A stretch of 64,000 nt of DNA from contig NC_091124.1 of assembly GCF_040183065.1 (NCBI RefSeq), positions 61,636,501 through 61,700,500 of the forward strand, in the 5' to 3' direction. Within the stretch, counting starts at the first letter, position 1, and each line of letters begins with the position of its first letter. Below the pieces are notes generated by a model. The model saw only the letters and a list, made by a program, of their open reading frames with translations, was not told the DNA's origin and did not search any database. Source of the stretch: Periplaneta americana. Its lineage: Eukaryota > Arthropoda > Insecta > Blattodea > Blattidae. The translations under genes and the position numbers were made by a program. This document shows, in pieces, positions 47,001 to 56,342 of the stretch.

Positions 47001-49670
47001 AGCACTGATAAGATGTCATTTGATTTCAGTATGTCGACCTCTTTCCGCTCCACAGATTGAAGCAGTACTGCCATGGCATCAGGATCCACACCCTGCAAAT
47101 ATTCCAAACATAAGAAAACGCTTATCAGTAATGAACATGGAACATCATACTCAACAAAATTGAGTCTTGGCAATAATATAAAAATAGGCATATTTTTTAT
47201 ATTTTATTTTAACAGTCTTCTCATTCTCTTTGAAACTAGATCCACAATAATTACACCGACTGTGTCTAACATTTTTTTAGTAGGTTATTTTACGACACTA
47301 TATCAACATCTCACGTTATTTAGCATCTGAATGAAATGAAGGTGATAATGCCGGTGAAATGAGTCCAGGGTCCAGCATCGATAGTTACCCAGCATTTGTT
47401 CATATTGGGTTGAGGGAAAACCTCAACCAAGTAACTTGCCCCAACCGGGAATCAAACCAAGGCCACCTGGTTTACCAGCCAGTATGTCTAACATAAAACA
47501 ACGTATAAGCAAATAACAAACAATTTTTTTTCTACCAGTCATAGCTCAAGAGATTCATACTGGATGGTTAAAAAAATGCGTTCTTGTGTCATTGTCTCCA
47601 AGATTGAGGATATCACTGCAGAAGGAAAATGGATCTGAAAATGAGTTGTCAAGGTAAGCTGCTAAAAAGATTTACTTTTTTTGTTGTATGTAAAAACTCC
47701 AAGAAAGTTTTTGTATCATTTCACTGTTTTCTAAAATAGTATTTATTTTGTTGAAGTGTTTGCAGTTAACATTAAGATGAAAATATTAGTTATATTTGCA
47801 TGTACTAACGTCATTAAATAATTATTGGCAACTAATACACTGCATTTAAAGAAAATGTGGGTAATTTTATTTTTACATTCTCTCGACATAGTCTCCACTC
47901 ATGTAAACAACCCATCACCTGATTTTAGTAAAATGTCTATGCTATCACTGTCAGTAGCGTTTTATCAATAGTGTTTGCAGACCATCAGCTTGAAATAGTA
48001 TTATTTTGAGTTGAAGCAAATGCTGCATAGTGGTTCTCTTAGTTTATAAAGCAAGTCGATGTAACATAAACTCATATCAGACGGATGTATATAGGGTTCA
48101 CTAACACCTATCACTGCTTATGCTGAAGAAACTTGATTACAGTGTGATAATATGACACTATGCAATGTCATGAAGAATGATGGAATTTTTGGTTTCAAGT
48201 ACCAGATTAGGTCGTTTTGAATAGCACTGTTTTAATTTTTCTCTCAGCAAACTTTAACCTTAATAAATACATATTGTTAAAATCTTGTGAACATATTTCA
48301 AGGTGCATTTCGATACACGCCAATATTCAAAGTTTAACTATCAAGTAAAGTGCAAAAAATTTCAGGCACAACCAACTAGAATTGCTTGCAAATGAATGTG
48401 TCGGCAAAAAATATTTCATGAACATATTATACTTTAATATAAGTAAAAAAATATACTAAAACAGCAAAATTTGCACCTCTGATAACTGAAATATGGGATT
48501 GATAGTTACATGTTTCAACAGTAGATTAAGAATTTTGCCACCTATATTTAAAGATCATATGCAGTGTAATCCAAATATATAAACTCACACCTAATACTAA
48601 AACTTTTCGGGTGTTTTATTTATGTTGTTATTAGAGATTTAATATTAATTTTATTACTTTTCTGGACTGGCGGCCAAGGTAGCTCAGTTGGTAGAGCAGC
48701 TGACTACGGACTGGAAGGTCCAGGGTTCGACCCAGGTAGTGACGAGATTTTCTCGTTGCCAAACTTCCAGAATGGCCCCGAGGTTTACTCAGTCTCCTAT
48801 AAAATTGAGTACCAGATCTTTCCCGGGGGTAAAAGGTGGTCAGAGTGTAGTGACGACCTCATTCTAATGCCGAGCTCAAGAAAGCATGGGGCTCTATCTC
48901 CATGCCCCCCCCCCCCAAGTACCTTCATGGCATGTAAAGGGGATAAGTACCTTTACCTTTTTACTTTTGTGGACTGAGTAAATTCATTATACATAATGTG
49001 TGAAGCATTGAATTTATTACTATTACAGTTTTAGGGAATTTGCAACAATTCTTATGAACCTCTTGTCACTATTTATCCATACACAGAAACAAACTTAACC
49101 TACTGTAATTACGACCTGGAGGTTGTCACACCTTCAGAATGCCACTGTAACGTAGTATACTTAAGTCATTGTTACACGTGTCCAAAAAAGGCAACTAGGC
49201 CTACAAAAAAAAATCGAATTTCCATTTTACAGAGAGGTGATCTCTCACACGACTCACACGCATTTTGGACCATTTACCAATACAGGGAATAAGCCTAACC
49301 TGACTTCTCCCCATTACAGTGGTCATCTGGAGATTAGCGTAGCCTAGTAAATGGCATTCGTTGTTCGTTCGTGACAGTAGCCTAAGCCTCTGGGAACTGT
49401 GATATGAAGGTGGCTAAATTCAGTTCATCTAATATTTTACGTGTCGGTAGACGTCTATTAAAACATAAAACTAAATACTAGACACTATTCAAAACTATGA
49501 AATCTACCAGCCTGAATTTCAATGGTCGATTTTTCCCTTTCGACAAAATGTTCACCGAACATTGCTTGAAAATACGGACTTTGTTCTGCCAGAACTTTAC
49601 GGTAACAAGGAAATTTCATATTTCCTACTTTCAGTATAACATCATAATTCTTCGTTGCTTCCTTTGCCAT
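33642..49670 (-). CDS. BTB-BACK-Kelch (kelch-like) protein, six exons
   Basis: Exons in order: 49670-49512 (or 49508), 47092-46030, 41921-41813, 35683-35562, 35488-35282, 33934-33642. All later phases join; the sum is 651 codons. Exon 1 opens the BTB domain (YDVILKVGNMKFPCYRKVLA); exon 2 completes it (VDPDAMAVLLQSVERKEVDI) and carries the BACK domain (FEVFEAGLYWLQDRL, ILNCVRFVDISPSDI). Exons 3-6 encode Kelch blades with LYMIGG, YIYIIGGFG, VYCYHPSSDSW, WIYLTG. Such proteins are usually substrate adaptors of Cullin-3 ubiquitin ligases. I cannot name the exact KLHL/KBTBD ortholog. Two oddities: codon 351 is TGA (46199-46201) in an otherwise open frame, and intron 1 fits only with a GC donor (CAG|GCTGGT) or an unseen microexon. 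Introns hold many transposons. Coding constraint on both sides of the TGA argues for a real gene, but the TGA could also mark a recent null allele or error. Confidence 0.85.
33976..34034. repeat. (TA)n and (CATA)n microsatellite
   Basis: Alternating TA from 33976 to 34020 then CATA repeats, directly bordering the Tc1-like element. A matching TA tract lies at 34991-35030 on its other side, as expected for insertion into a TA array. Confidence 0.92.
34155..34440 (-). pseudogene. Tc1-like transposase C-terminus, left half
   Basis: LSWPSRSPDSGLCDFYLWGY then VFVPPLPENLPELCAHIINA and WLDVCRVIREAHIEHL to the stop. The family pattern is W-P-P-R-S-P-D-L-T-P-x-D-F-F-L-W-G, holding the last catalytic Asp. 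Upstream catalytic residues are missing. Confidence 0.82.
34455..34870 (+). pseudogene. Tc1-like transposase C-terminus, right half
   Basis: LEEWLMPQLESDSANFIYQQ, then NGAPPHFHNEVRTFLN (second catalytic Asp region Q-Q-D/N-G-A-P-P-H, here N), then PPRSPDLTPCDFYLWG. Frameshifts follow and the end is SPYRAPIRY in a wrong frame. Longer than the left half but broken. Confidence 0.82.
35698..36514. mobile_element. Harbinger-like MITE beside a Kelch splice acceptor
   Basis: Ends AGGTACGGTCACACATTGCT (35698 on) and, complemented, AGGTACAGTCACACGTCGCT (ending 36514) are flanked by TAA (35695-35697 and 36515-36517), a TWA-type target typical of PIF/Harbinger. The interior repeats GCTACTTTTGCAG-like words in both orientations. 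No transposase. It ends only 14 bases before Kelch exon 4. Confidence 0.83.
36695..37311 (+). mobile_element. pogo/Tigger-like deletion derivative
   Basis: Ends CCGTATTTGCTGGTGTATAA and, complemented, CTGTATTTGCCTGCATATTA, flanked by TA (36693-36694 and 37312-37313). It retains only the C-terminal coding end of a pogo transposase. A ~52-bp tandem repeat (CTGTATTAGTACAA, GTGCGGC) lies at 37140-37222. Confidence 0.78.
36772..36927 (+). pseudogene. pogo transposase C-terminal tail
   Basis: FVNGSKLQDAVKTKIVNALD followed by GTEN, an acidic serine-rich tail and stop. The N-A-L-D-G-T-E motif just before an acidic end is characteristic of pogo/Tigger DDE transposases. DNA-binding and catalytic parts are deleted. 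Confidence 0.72.
37314..38424. other. Kelch intron sequence, no gene supported
   Basis: AT-rich, short spurious frames only. Confidence 0.45.
38425..38784 (-). pseudogene. LINE C-terminal domain fragment
   Basis: An open minus-strand frame gives IIIQPALIYGAGTWTLTKQT, HKLITFKSKV, FPEPDVIAIVKSKRLR. This is the region after the RT thumb in LINEs such as the one at 7665-8612 ([17 protein letters not shown]), but from another family. Truncated on both sides. Confidence 0.72.
39070..39404 (-). pseudogene. LINE C-terminal fragment, second family
   Basis: DRIRNEAVLKRVGEERMLLK, LIRKRERNWLGHWLRRNCLL, KDALEGMVNGRRVR, then a frame change to YQMRDGIKIYGSYAEIK and ENRKYWRML. The W-L-G-H-W-L-R and K-D-A-L-E-G-M-V-N-G motifs mark the C-terminus of a common insect LINE ORF2. 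One frameshift. Confidence 0.75.
39415..39765 (-). pseudogene. Coding-like remnant, unidentified
   Basis: The reverse strand reads VLKILLYVHDMLTERKSNSF, KVKSLLKEKHKE, stop, LDAECDKFCAEVNSLYYDSC, IEYLEKLEPMKQFPSF, SLEWDKVEPFIEFLLDRDVF. Over 100 codons with one stop is unlikely by chance. The style (L-E-x-x-x, L-x-W-x-K-V) recalls C-terminal parts of hAT-like repeat proteins, but I do not assign it. It is bounded by a LINE fragment on each side. Confidence 0.4.
39798..40875 (+). pseudogene. LINE with RNase H domain, copy 2 (5'-truncated)
   Basis: Homology to copy 1 begins abruptly at TATGAAAAACTTATCAG and runs through RNase H (YTDGSLI, GEIIAISE, ILSDSKAA, GNENADALAKK) to the same stop and (AAC)n tail. 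It shares the TAG after CCLFSL with copy 1. Here two bases are missing in CAATAGTCTAAACAC (copy 1 CAATAGTCTCTAAACAC), and the last finger has SNSNQ for CNSNQ. It lies in the Kelch intron between exons 3 and 4. Confidence 0.9.
40876..41812. other. Kelch intron sequence, no gene supported
   Basis: AT-rich; nothing recognisable. Confidence 0.45.
41922..42715. other. Kelch intron sequence, no gene supported
   Basis: No open frame of note and no repeat ends. Confidence 0.45.
42718..43768 (+). mobile_element. GC-richer TA-flanked DNA element
   Basis: Ends ATACGGCGAACGC and, complemented, TTACGGCGAACGC, bounded by TA (42716-42717, 43769-43770). It is less AT-rich than its surroundings, especially toward the right end (GCGAGGAGCCGAGCGGCGCG). 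Inside is an open frame from about 43282 (MIHTEDVYFFLKMSRENLKA) that reaches a good donor (ACAG|GTGAGT) at 43459-43460, possibly the first exon of a lost transposase. The left part has a tRNA-like block on the minus strand (GGTAGCCGAGAGG and GGATCGAATC). Family unknown. Confidence 0.55.
43515..43665. repeat. Minisatellite with TCTAATGCGTATT units
   Basis: TGTCTAATGCGTATT occurs five times, with GGACAGTTGTC and ACAATGTGGTAGGCA modules in a higher-order arrangement. Confidence 0.88.
43771..45469. other. Kelch intron sequence, no gene supported
   Basis: AT-rich with a C-run near 44213-44222; nothing else recognised. Confidence 0.45.
45470..45662 (-). mobile_element. tRNA-derived SINE, minus strand
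   Basis: The reverse strand has A box TAGCTCTGTGGTAGC and B box GGGTTCTATCCCC at tRNA spacing near 45604-45660, then a body toward lower coordinates. End and TSD not found. Confidence 0.6.
47273..47484 (-). mobile_element. tRNA-derived SINE, minus strand, with TSD
   Basis: TSD TGTCTAACAT at 47263-47272 and 47485-47494. The body (CGGTGAAATGAGT, GGGTTGAGGGAAAACCTCAA) and B-box region (GGGAATCAAACC on the plus strand) match the SINE at 32578-32840. Lies in Kelch intron 1. Confidence 0.88.
47495..48654. other. Kelch intron 1 sequence, no gene supported
   Basis: AT-rich; no frame or repeat recognised. Confidence 0.45.
48670..48961 (+). mobile_element. tRNA-derived SINE, different family, with TSD
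   Basis: The 15-bp TSD TACTTTTCTGGACTG / TACTTTTGTGGACTG (48655-48669, 48962-48976) has one mismatch. The head is strongly tRNA-like: TAGCTCAGTTGGTAGAGCAG, an anticodon loop with ACG, and GGTTCGACCC. The body contains CAGATCTTTCCCGGGGGT and a C-run; the tail lacks the TTAAATAAC of the other SINEs. Confidence 0.9.
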
Positions 49671-50486
49671 TGTGAAGAGGCGCCTTACTTCTTTCGCATA
49701 GGATCACACAGGACTTATCTATCCGGATCCTGAGTTAGGATTTATCTTATCAGGTTGTCTAGAATTTTCTTTTTCGAAATAAATTATTGTACACATGACT
49801 TTTTCTTGAAACAAATACAACGACATATAAGTAATAATATTGAAGAATTTGGCCTTCTAGTTACTCTTCGTCTCTCTTCAAATTCTTCTAGCACTCCAAT
49901 GATAGCGAGTCATAGATGCCAAAGGTATATCGCCTTTAGTATTTTTGAAACATATCCAAACAATCTTCTTTAATGTATATTTGCATTATCATAAATTACA
50001 CTCAAGTCATTATACTTAAGGGGATAGGGTGGTCAATTTTGTAATTTCCACATTTTTACATTTAGAATTGTGAAACTTTCACAGCATGTACTTCATATTC
50101 ACACAATACCCACAATATACTAATAAATTGTTATTAACATTTAATAATTGTTGCAAACAAAGAAAAATAAACATTATGAGGATACGTTATTTTTTTTAAT
50201 AACTCTGGAAGTATTCGAGATAAATTCATGAATCTTTTTTTAAAGTGAAGCTGGTATCATAATCTACATTTGTGGGTATTTTTATTTTCCTAGGACGCAT
50301 TTTACTGCTTCAAAATGCTGTCTAAATGAATTCTAATAAAAAGTGTTGCACAATTATAAACAAATAATTGATTATCATCCTAATATCATTCAGATTACAT
50401 TCATCACCCCCCCCCCCAAATGCAGATAATATAATGATGAACATATGCTAAAAATTTCATTGATTAAAGTTCTCGTTAACACTTTG

Positions 50487-50724
50487 TTAAAAACATAAAA
50501 TTTACTCTGTCACATGTTAAAAGTGTTAAAATTGTTAAAAAGGTATTTACCTTCGACAGACGGCCCGTTTCGACGCTATTTGTCGTCGTGTTCAGTGTCT
50601 CTTGAACCAGAGACACTGAAGACGACGACAAATAGCGTCGAAACGGGCCGTCTGCCGAAGGTAAATACCTTTTTAACAATTTTAACACTTTTAACGTGTG
50701 ACAGAGTAAATTTTATGTTTTTAA
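50487..50724. repeat. 238-bp palindromic MITE
   Basis: Arms of about 115 bp are almost perfect reverse complements, meeting at AGAGACACTGAA / TTCAGTGTCTCT around 50618. Motifs include ACGGCCCGTTTCGACGCTAT and GTATTTACCTTCG. No coding capacity. Confidence 0.9.
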
Positions 50725-50893
50725 AAATTTCAGCTCATTATCTCTAATAGTTTCAGAGTTATTCGATAGTGAAGTTCATAAATATAGAAAAATATGATTA
50801 TTGAGAAAACTGAAGTCAAAGTTACAAGTGTTTTTTTAATACAGTAACTGATTCTTTTTTAAACTTACCGATCTTCTGTTGGCCTATGGTCTT

Positions 50894-51681
50894 CTAAAAT
50901 CCTCCAGCACTGTATGTGGTACCTTCCTTTTCTGTTTTCTTTTGTTCAACTCTCAGTTTAGCTGATCTGACAATCTGTCTATACTTCTTATATTTTTCAG
51001 TGGTGCGAATCATGTACAGGTTAGTTCTTCTTTCATCTCTTCTCCAAGCTATATCTATGGTGTTTCTACCTGGTGACAGGCCACTTTCTTTCTGTAGTTG
51101 TACAACAGTACAGTACAATCCAGAATTATATTCTGCCACTGCCTTTCTCACAGCTAATTCAATACGGTGTCTATGAACAAATGTAGTCTTAGGACACTTT
51201 GACCAAATTATGTTGTGTATCGACTCATTTGAATTTTGAGTTTTTCCTTCCACACATCTTTCAAGAAGAGATTCATGTGCTAGTCTACTATAGAGAGGAA
51301 TAACTGCTTTTAGTACATTTTTATTGATTGGTGTATGTATACAGTCACCATGTTTTCCAGGGTTCTCACCCTTTGCAATCATCCTATTGTAAAAACACCA
51401 ACTTTCTTCATCTGTTGGACACTTTATATGCCGGGGTTCATCATCTGTAGAGGAGCAGTGGTATAATGTAGCATATATATATATATATTAGACTTCATAG
51501 CCTGCACATTGTCTAGATTTTGGACTATACTATTTCTATAGTAATGCTGTAAGGTTTCTATAGTTTTGGATTTCAGACTACCTTTTGTCACCCCACCAAG
51601 TGTTATACCCATCTTACTACTTTCTCCGACTAATTTCTTCAATCCAGTACCGGTACCTAATCTTTTGGCAACATGGTTCAC
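50894..51681 (-). pseudogene. Mutator-like/Kolobok-type transposase, C-terminal part
   Basis: The first frame starts NHVAKRLGTGTGLKKLVGES and contains TLGGVTKGSLKSKTIETLQH. The second frame contains TDDEPRHIKCPTDEESW, ECPTD-like C-x-D spacing, ERCVEGKTQNSNESIHNIIW and SGLSPGRNTIDIAW. The H-V-x-K-R-x-G-T and G-K-T-Q-N-x-N-E-S motifs define a transposase family widespread in insects and grouped with Mutator-like domains. The frames are joined through a (TA)n tract (about 51472-51489) inside the coding sequence, whose expansion probably caused the shift. The N-terminal part is missing. Confidence 0.78.
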
Positions 51682-51849
51682 AGTGCAGACATTTATATAG
51701 AAGCTGATTTGACGGGTAAAAAGTCATTGCACACAATTGAGTGTTGAATCAAAATTTACAGAAAGAATTAGGGTATCCAGATAAAATACAAAAAAATAAT
51801 TGTATTTTTCATGAAAATTCATCAAAAATTGACCAGCCTATCCCCTTAA

Positions 51850-53600
51850 GTAGACAAGTACTCTACTGCCACATCAGATAAAACTGCGTTCACCGCATGC
51901 GATTTATTCAGTTTCACCAACTTCTGTCATTAAAATATCCTTTGGAACACCATTGAATAAAGCAGAAAAATCTACACATAAACCAGGACGTGTGCACTAT
52001 TACCGGTATATACTAGCCGTACCCGTGCACTCCGCTGCACCCGTTAGAAATAAATATAAAGTAATTACATAATTAAAATAGGACATTTGATCCAGGGAAC
52101 ATTCGTGTTTGATAGAAGGATAAATCGTTTAATATGTTACTTAATTTAAATTGTATTTAAAATATTAAAATGCGATCATTTTGATCCAGAGACCACTCAT
52201 TTGGTGCAATGACAATTCCTTTAACATGTTTCTTAATTGTTATTACCAATTATTTTTGGAAAAGCGAAAATTAACAGAAAAATTTTGGCTACAGATTTAT
52301 TATTATGTTTATATTATATTATATTATGAAAAAGTGTGTTGATAACGGATGTACTCGAATTAGAAAGTTTTTAATTTGTTGTGGGAGCTCTTGAATCTCA
52401 GGAGAAACAACTTTTACAACAGTGCAACATAATCTGCTTGGCTCATTACCCAATTTTTTTGCATTGCATTTATTGTATATGTATTTTATGTATTTTAACA
52501 CGATTCAATTGAGCATAGTTAAAATTTGAATTATAAAATAATGGATTGCTAAGCTAACGTACTATTACTGCATACTAAATCAATACACTCTCGTTGTTCG
52601 TTAATTCTCTGAGATAAAAATGAATATGTTCATAAACATTATTATAAGAAATACAGGAAATGAATATGCAGAATAACCTATCAAGTTTTCTGTGCATAAG
52701 AAGCTATTTTAATCTTACCTGTCCTCAATTCACTCACAAGTTACTGTAATAACATTATAGCATTATGTCCATCCAGAGAAACTATACTTTCCAATGATGA
52801 AATAATAATTAATTATACAAATCGGTTAATTTAGCTTCTGATATTACTTCATACAAACACAGAAACATTGTCTGTAGGCTGTGTTTCATAGCTTTCGATT
52901 GTTGTGTCCAAGGCCCCTTATAGATGAAGTCATTTGTTTTTTATTTCAATACACCGCCTTAGATGGCAGTTATTTTAATTTTAAAACTCATTTATCTCAT
53001 TAAATATCAGTCCTATCAAAATTTTTCAGAGAATGAAACTTACCAGAAATCATTTTTAAAGAAACTTTTGTTATGTAACATATTTCACAAAAATCAATAA
53101 TAAGCGAGATATTTCGATTTATTTAATTCAGGCCCCCTTATAACCCCCCTTTTAAATAACGTATTTTGAATGCCATATAGCCTATAATCTAAGTTACAAC
53201 GAACTTAATTTATATTCCAATTTTCATCGAAATCGGTTCAGCCATTATCGCGTGAAAAGGTAACAAACATACAGACAAGATAGACAGACATACAAACAAA
53301 AATTAAAAAAAAAAAGCGATTTTCGGTTTCAGGGTGGTTAATTATATATGTTAGGACCAATTATTTTTGGAAAATCGAAAATTACCAGAAAAATTTCGGC
53401 TACAGATTTATTATTAGTATAGATTAGATTTTAAGTATGCATTGACTATTCTGAACTTAACTATATGAAGTCCTATTTTAATAAATTTAAAAGTCTAATA
53501 TTGGTTAAATAACGGGGAATTTTAACCTCCTAAAGGAGAAAAGTAGCTTACCGGAAGACTTCTGGACCGGCATGGACAATGGACAGGAAGAGGGCGTGAC
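51850..53600. repeat. Dispersed-repeat-like stretch with 75-bp direct repeats
   Basis: The block ACCAATTATTTTTGGAAAA through CTACAGATTTATTATTA occurs at 52245-52310 and again at 53354-53418. Between them are CGTACCCGTGCACTCCGCTG and ATCGGTTCAGCCATTATCGC, sequence types I associate with old non-autonomous insect retroelements, but I cannot prove a family. No gene. Confidence 0.5.
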
Positions 53601-53709
53601 TTTGCGGTATTGCCTTGTCAGTATTGCATGCATTGGTATTAAAGCACGTATTGTGTTGTAAAGAGTTTGCTTTTATTTTGTGGTTCTTTTTCTTTACATA
53701 TTTTTAATA

Positions 53710-53790
53710 ATGGTGAAAAAAATTGCCATTTTTGGTGCCACAGGGGGCGTCGGATTACATGTAACAGAAATTGCTTTGAAGAAAGGTGGA
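53710..53790 (+). CDS. Biliverdin reductase B-like protein, first exon
   Basis: The ATG opens MVKKIAIFGATGGVGLHVTE and ends IALKKGG just before a GTAAAC donor (53791), 27 codons in phase 0. The K-K-I-A-I-F-G-A-T-G-x-x-G block is the Rossmann-fold dinucleotide-binding loop at the N-terminus of flavin reductase/biliverdin reductase B (human BLVRB begins with the same layout). These cytosolic enzymes use NADPH to reduce flavins and biliverdin. No further exon was found before 64000; a 6.6 kb hAT lies in what must be intron 1. Other NAD(P)-binding atypical short-chain dehydrogenases share the motif, so the exact subfamily is inferred. Confidence 0.75.
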
Positions 53791-54261
53791 GTAAACCATT
53801 CGATTTGTTGTTTGTTTACATAATTTGTCAGTGCAAGACTGCATACGTAGGAAAAGTGCTATAGTGAAGCAAAGAAGCACTATGTACATCTATGGTTAAA
53901 ATGCATGACAGCATTCTCGATAATTTTAGTTGTGGGGGCGGAAGCGGAATTTACAGTGTTTGTGCAACTCCGTAATGCGATTGTTGTATGTTTAGGGTGA
54001 CCAGATTCACATCGATAAAAAAAAAAAGAGGACACAAAACTTCGAAAAGGAGGTCATTGTTCGAGAAAAAAAAGGACAAAATATTATGTACTTGGGTTTA
54101 TTTATTTATTTTTTTACATGATTATTTAACGACGCTGTATCGACTACAAAGAAAACTCGGTGCGCTGAAACCAGCGGACGTGACTGTCTCGCGCAGATGA
54201 CGTATGCTCCCGTTTCCTGCATGCTCTCGAGCCTATATACTGCAGGGTTTGGGGGGGGGGG

Positions 54262-54343
54262 GTAAGAAGAGTATAGCATGCCGTCCACGAGGAGTCCGAG
54301 CTGAGTTTTGTTTATATGATACCTATAGGTTATTTAGCGTCGA
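54262..54343. repeat. Direct repeat, left copy (partner 59937-60024)
   Basis: About 85 bp containing GTATAGCATGCCGTCCACGA, GGAGTCCGAGCTGAG and ATACCTATAGGTTATTTAG are repeated in the same orientation at 59937-60024 near the other end of the hAT, with few differences. Both copies include the 3' tail of a reverse-oriented SINE, and only the right one has the SINE head. Confidence 0.88.
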
Positions 54344-55072
54344 CAGGGAGGTAAGAGGCAGTGGCGGTTATTCAAGTGAAGTACATGAAGGCCACCTTCG
54401 CCCCTTTTTTCGTGCTTTAATAAAATATATTTCATCAATAAATTAAAATAAAATGAATTCTTCACTAAACCATATTTTGCTCTACTTTTTAATATCTTGT
54501 TCGGCTTAATCCGCTCAGTTAACGTTCACTGCAGTACTTCACATGAACCCCTCACCAGTCAGACCACGTGGCTAGCAGACCAGCTGAAGGTCCGAATGAG
54601 ACTTTCCTTTTCGCCTTCAGTACACACACCCGGTTGCCATGGCAACGAGTTGCTTACTATGAATTATCGACCCTTTTTGCGATGCTATTAGGAAGGTCTG
54701 GGGAGCAGGCATTCATCTCCTTTCTCTTCTTGAAAGACACAATTCTCTCTCTCGTCCAAACATTGGATCAGGGTGGCAAACTGTAATATTTTGCAAATAA
54801 ATAAGAAAGCATAACATATTCTGTAAAGAATTAAATATTGTTTAAATTTAGTATATAATTATATAGTTTGGTATTTTTTAATGTTACCACCTCTTGAATA
54901 TTATGTTTTGTATAGATTTTGAAATAATTTTAGTACCCTATAATAAAGAAAGTTGGCATAACATTTGAAATTATGTTGTACATTTTACCCGTGCTGACCA
55001 AAGATTTCGCTTTTAATCTATAGGCCTACGTATTCTTTGTTGTGACAAGTGCAGCGAAGTGTGAAGGTGTTA

Positions 55073-55514
55073 TAGTCCCGACGTAAGCAACGGTCCCGAC
55101 GCTGTTCCGGCGTGACTCCGCCCCTTTGCTTACTTCTTAGAAAGTAAAGGCTCTATGAAGTCTAGGTAGGTAGTATTGTGGTAGTATCGTTCGCCATTTT
55201 TGTTCTCACATTGCCGAGCTACCATACGAGGAATCTATTTGCCGCACCGTTAAACATTATCATGTCGTAGCTCCTATGATAACAAATCAAATGCACTGTA
55301 ATTGAGCAAATAATTGAGCGGCAAATAACGTCTTCGTGTGTTTTCTGCGAACGCCAAAAAAAAAAAAAAAAAAAAAAAAAGCTAAAATGGCGTGCGATTA
55401 TATAAAGTATTTATCGAGCCTTAAGAAATGAATCGGCGAATCACAAGACGCACACGTTTAAATGTAGCCGACCTGCAACGCGATTGGCTGCCGGAAATTA
55501 GAGCGACGGGACTA
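55073..55514. mobile_element. MITE with TAGTCCCG ends
   Basis: Ends TAGTCCCGACG and, complemented, TAGTCCCGTCG, bounded by TA (55071-55072, 55515-55516). 442 bp with an internal A-run near 55355-55380, no gene. Nested in the 6.6 kb hAT. Confidence 0.8.
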
Positions 55515-55555
55515 TACTAAGTGTATTAATGCGATTTAGTGTGTACTGTGTAATC

Positions 55556-56342
55556 AGCGAATAGGGATTATAAAGAATGGACACTGAGCGAATTTTCCTG
55601 TGTTTTGTTTCTCTGTGCGCCAGCGGCTAGTTCCACTTTCAAGCGCTAGAGGTAGTGTAATCGAGCATACGCTAAGTTAATAATTGAGAATAGAATTAAG
55701 GCGCAGGATCCAAACATCGCCTACCTTATTGCATAATCCAGTAACGCTTTGCTTCAAATAAATTCAAGTTAACAGCTTTTCCTTATTTCTCAGTGACAAA
55801 CTAGTTGTAATAATAATATTTTATATTTCAGATATCAAAAATTATATTATAAAATAATATAATACATTATAAAATTAAGATCGAATTCGTTTAATATTTG
55901 TATATAATATAATATAGGTATATGGTTTTACTTCTCGTAAGAGTTTTGTTTTTCCATTTTCAGCGCTATCAAATCATTACATATTTTAATTGTTGTTGGG
56001 GGTCAACGTCTCAACTCTCATTATAAAGGAACTCTAGAGTCTAGACATTACAGTTAATGAAGGATTTATTATTTTATGGATCCAATTTATTTTATTTGAG
56101 TATATAATGTACCTAGATGTATTAATTGTATGTGTTATATTTCCGCTGTGTCGACTGCTAGCTGGTGTGATGTCAGCGCCAACTCTAGGGAGAAGGCAAA
56201 ATCTGACGCTCTAGCTGGCTTGAAGGTCATTGAAATCAGTCCAGCTACATCAAAGGTACCGACGCGAAGTGTCCATTCTTTATAATCCCTATTCGCTGGG
56301 TACCGACGCGAAGTGTCCATTCTTTATAATTCCTATTCGCTG
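55556..56342. repeat. Tandem pair with an upstream inverted copy
   Basis: GGTACCGACGCGAAGTGTCC and TTCTTTATAATCCCTATTCG are tandemly repeated at 56255-56342 (period 46, one difference). A 31-bp inverted copy (AGCGAATAGGGATTATAAAG) lies at 55556-55587. Could be the ends of a further decayed element. Confidence 0.82.

Larger units (their letters stand above)
50020..51845 (-). mobile_element. TTAA-flanked element with Mutator/Kolobok-type gene
   Basis: Ends GGGGATAGGGTGGTCAATTT (50020 on) and, complemented, GGGGATAGGCTGGTCAATTT (ending 51845), bounded by TTAA at 50016-50019 and 51846-51849. TTAA targets are used by piggyBac and Kolobok; the gene inside is not piggyBac, so Kolobok-like is the better reading. 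A large palindrome (50487-50724) is nested in it. Confidence 0.82.

Noticed and set aside
48670-48744. Stand-alone tRNA gene
   Set aside because: The tRNA-like part is followed by a SINE body and the whole is flanked by a 15-bp target duplication; it is a SINE head.
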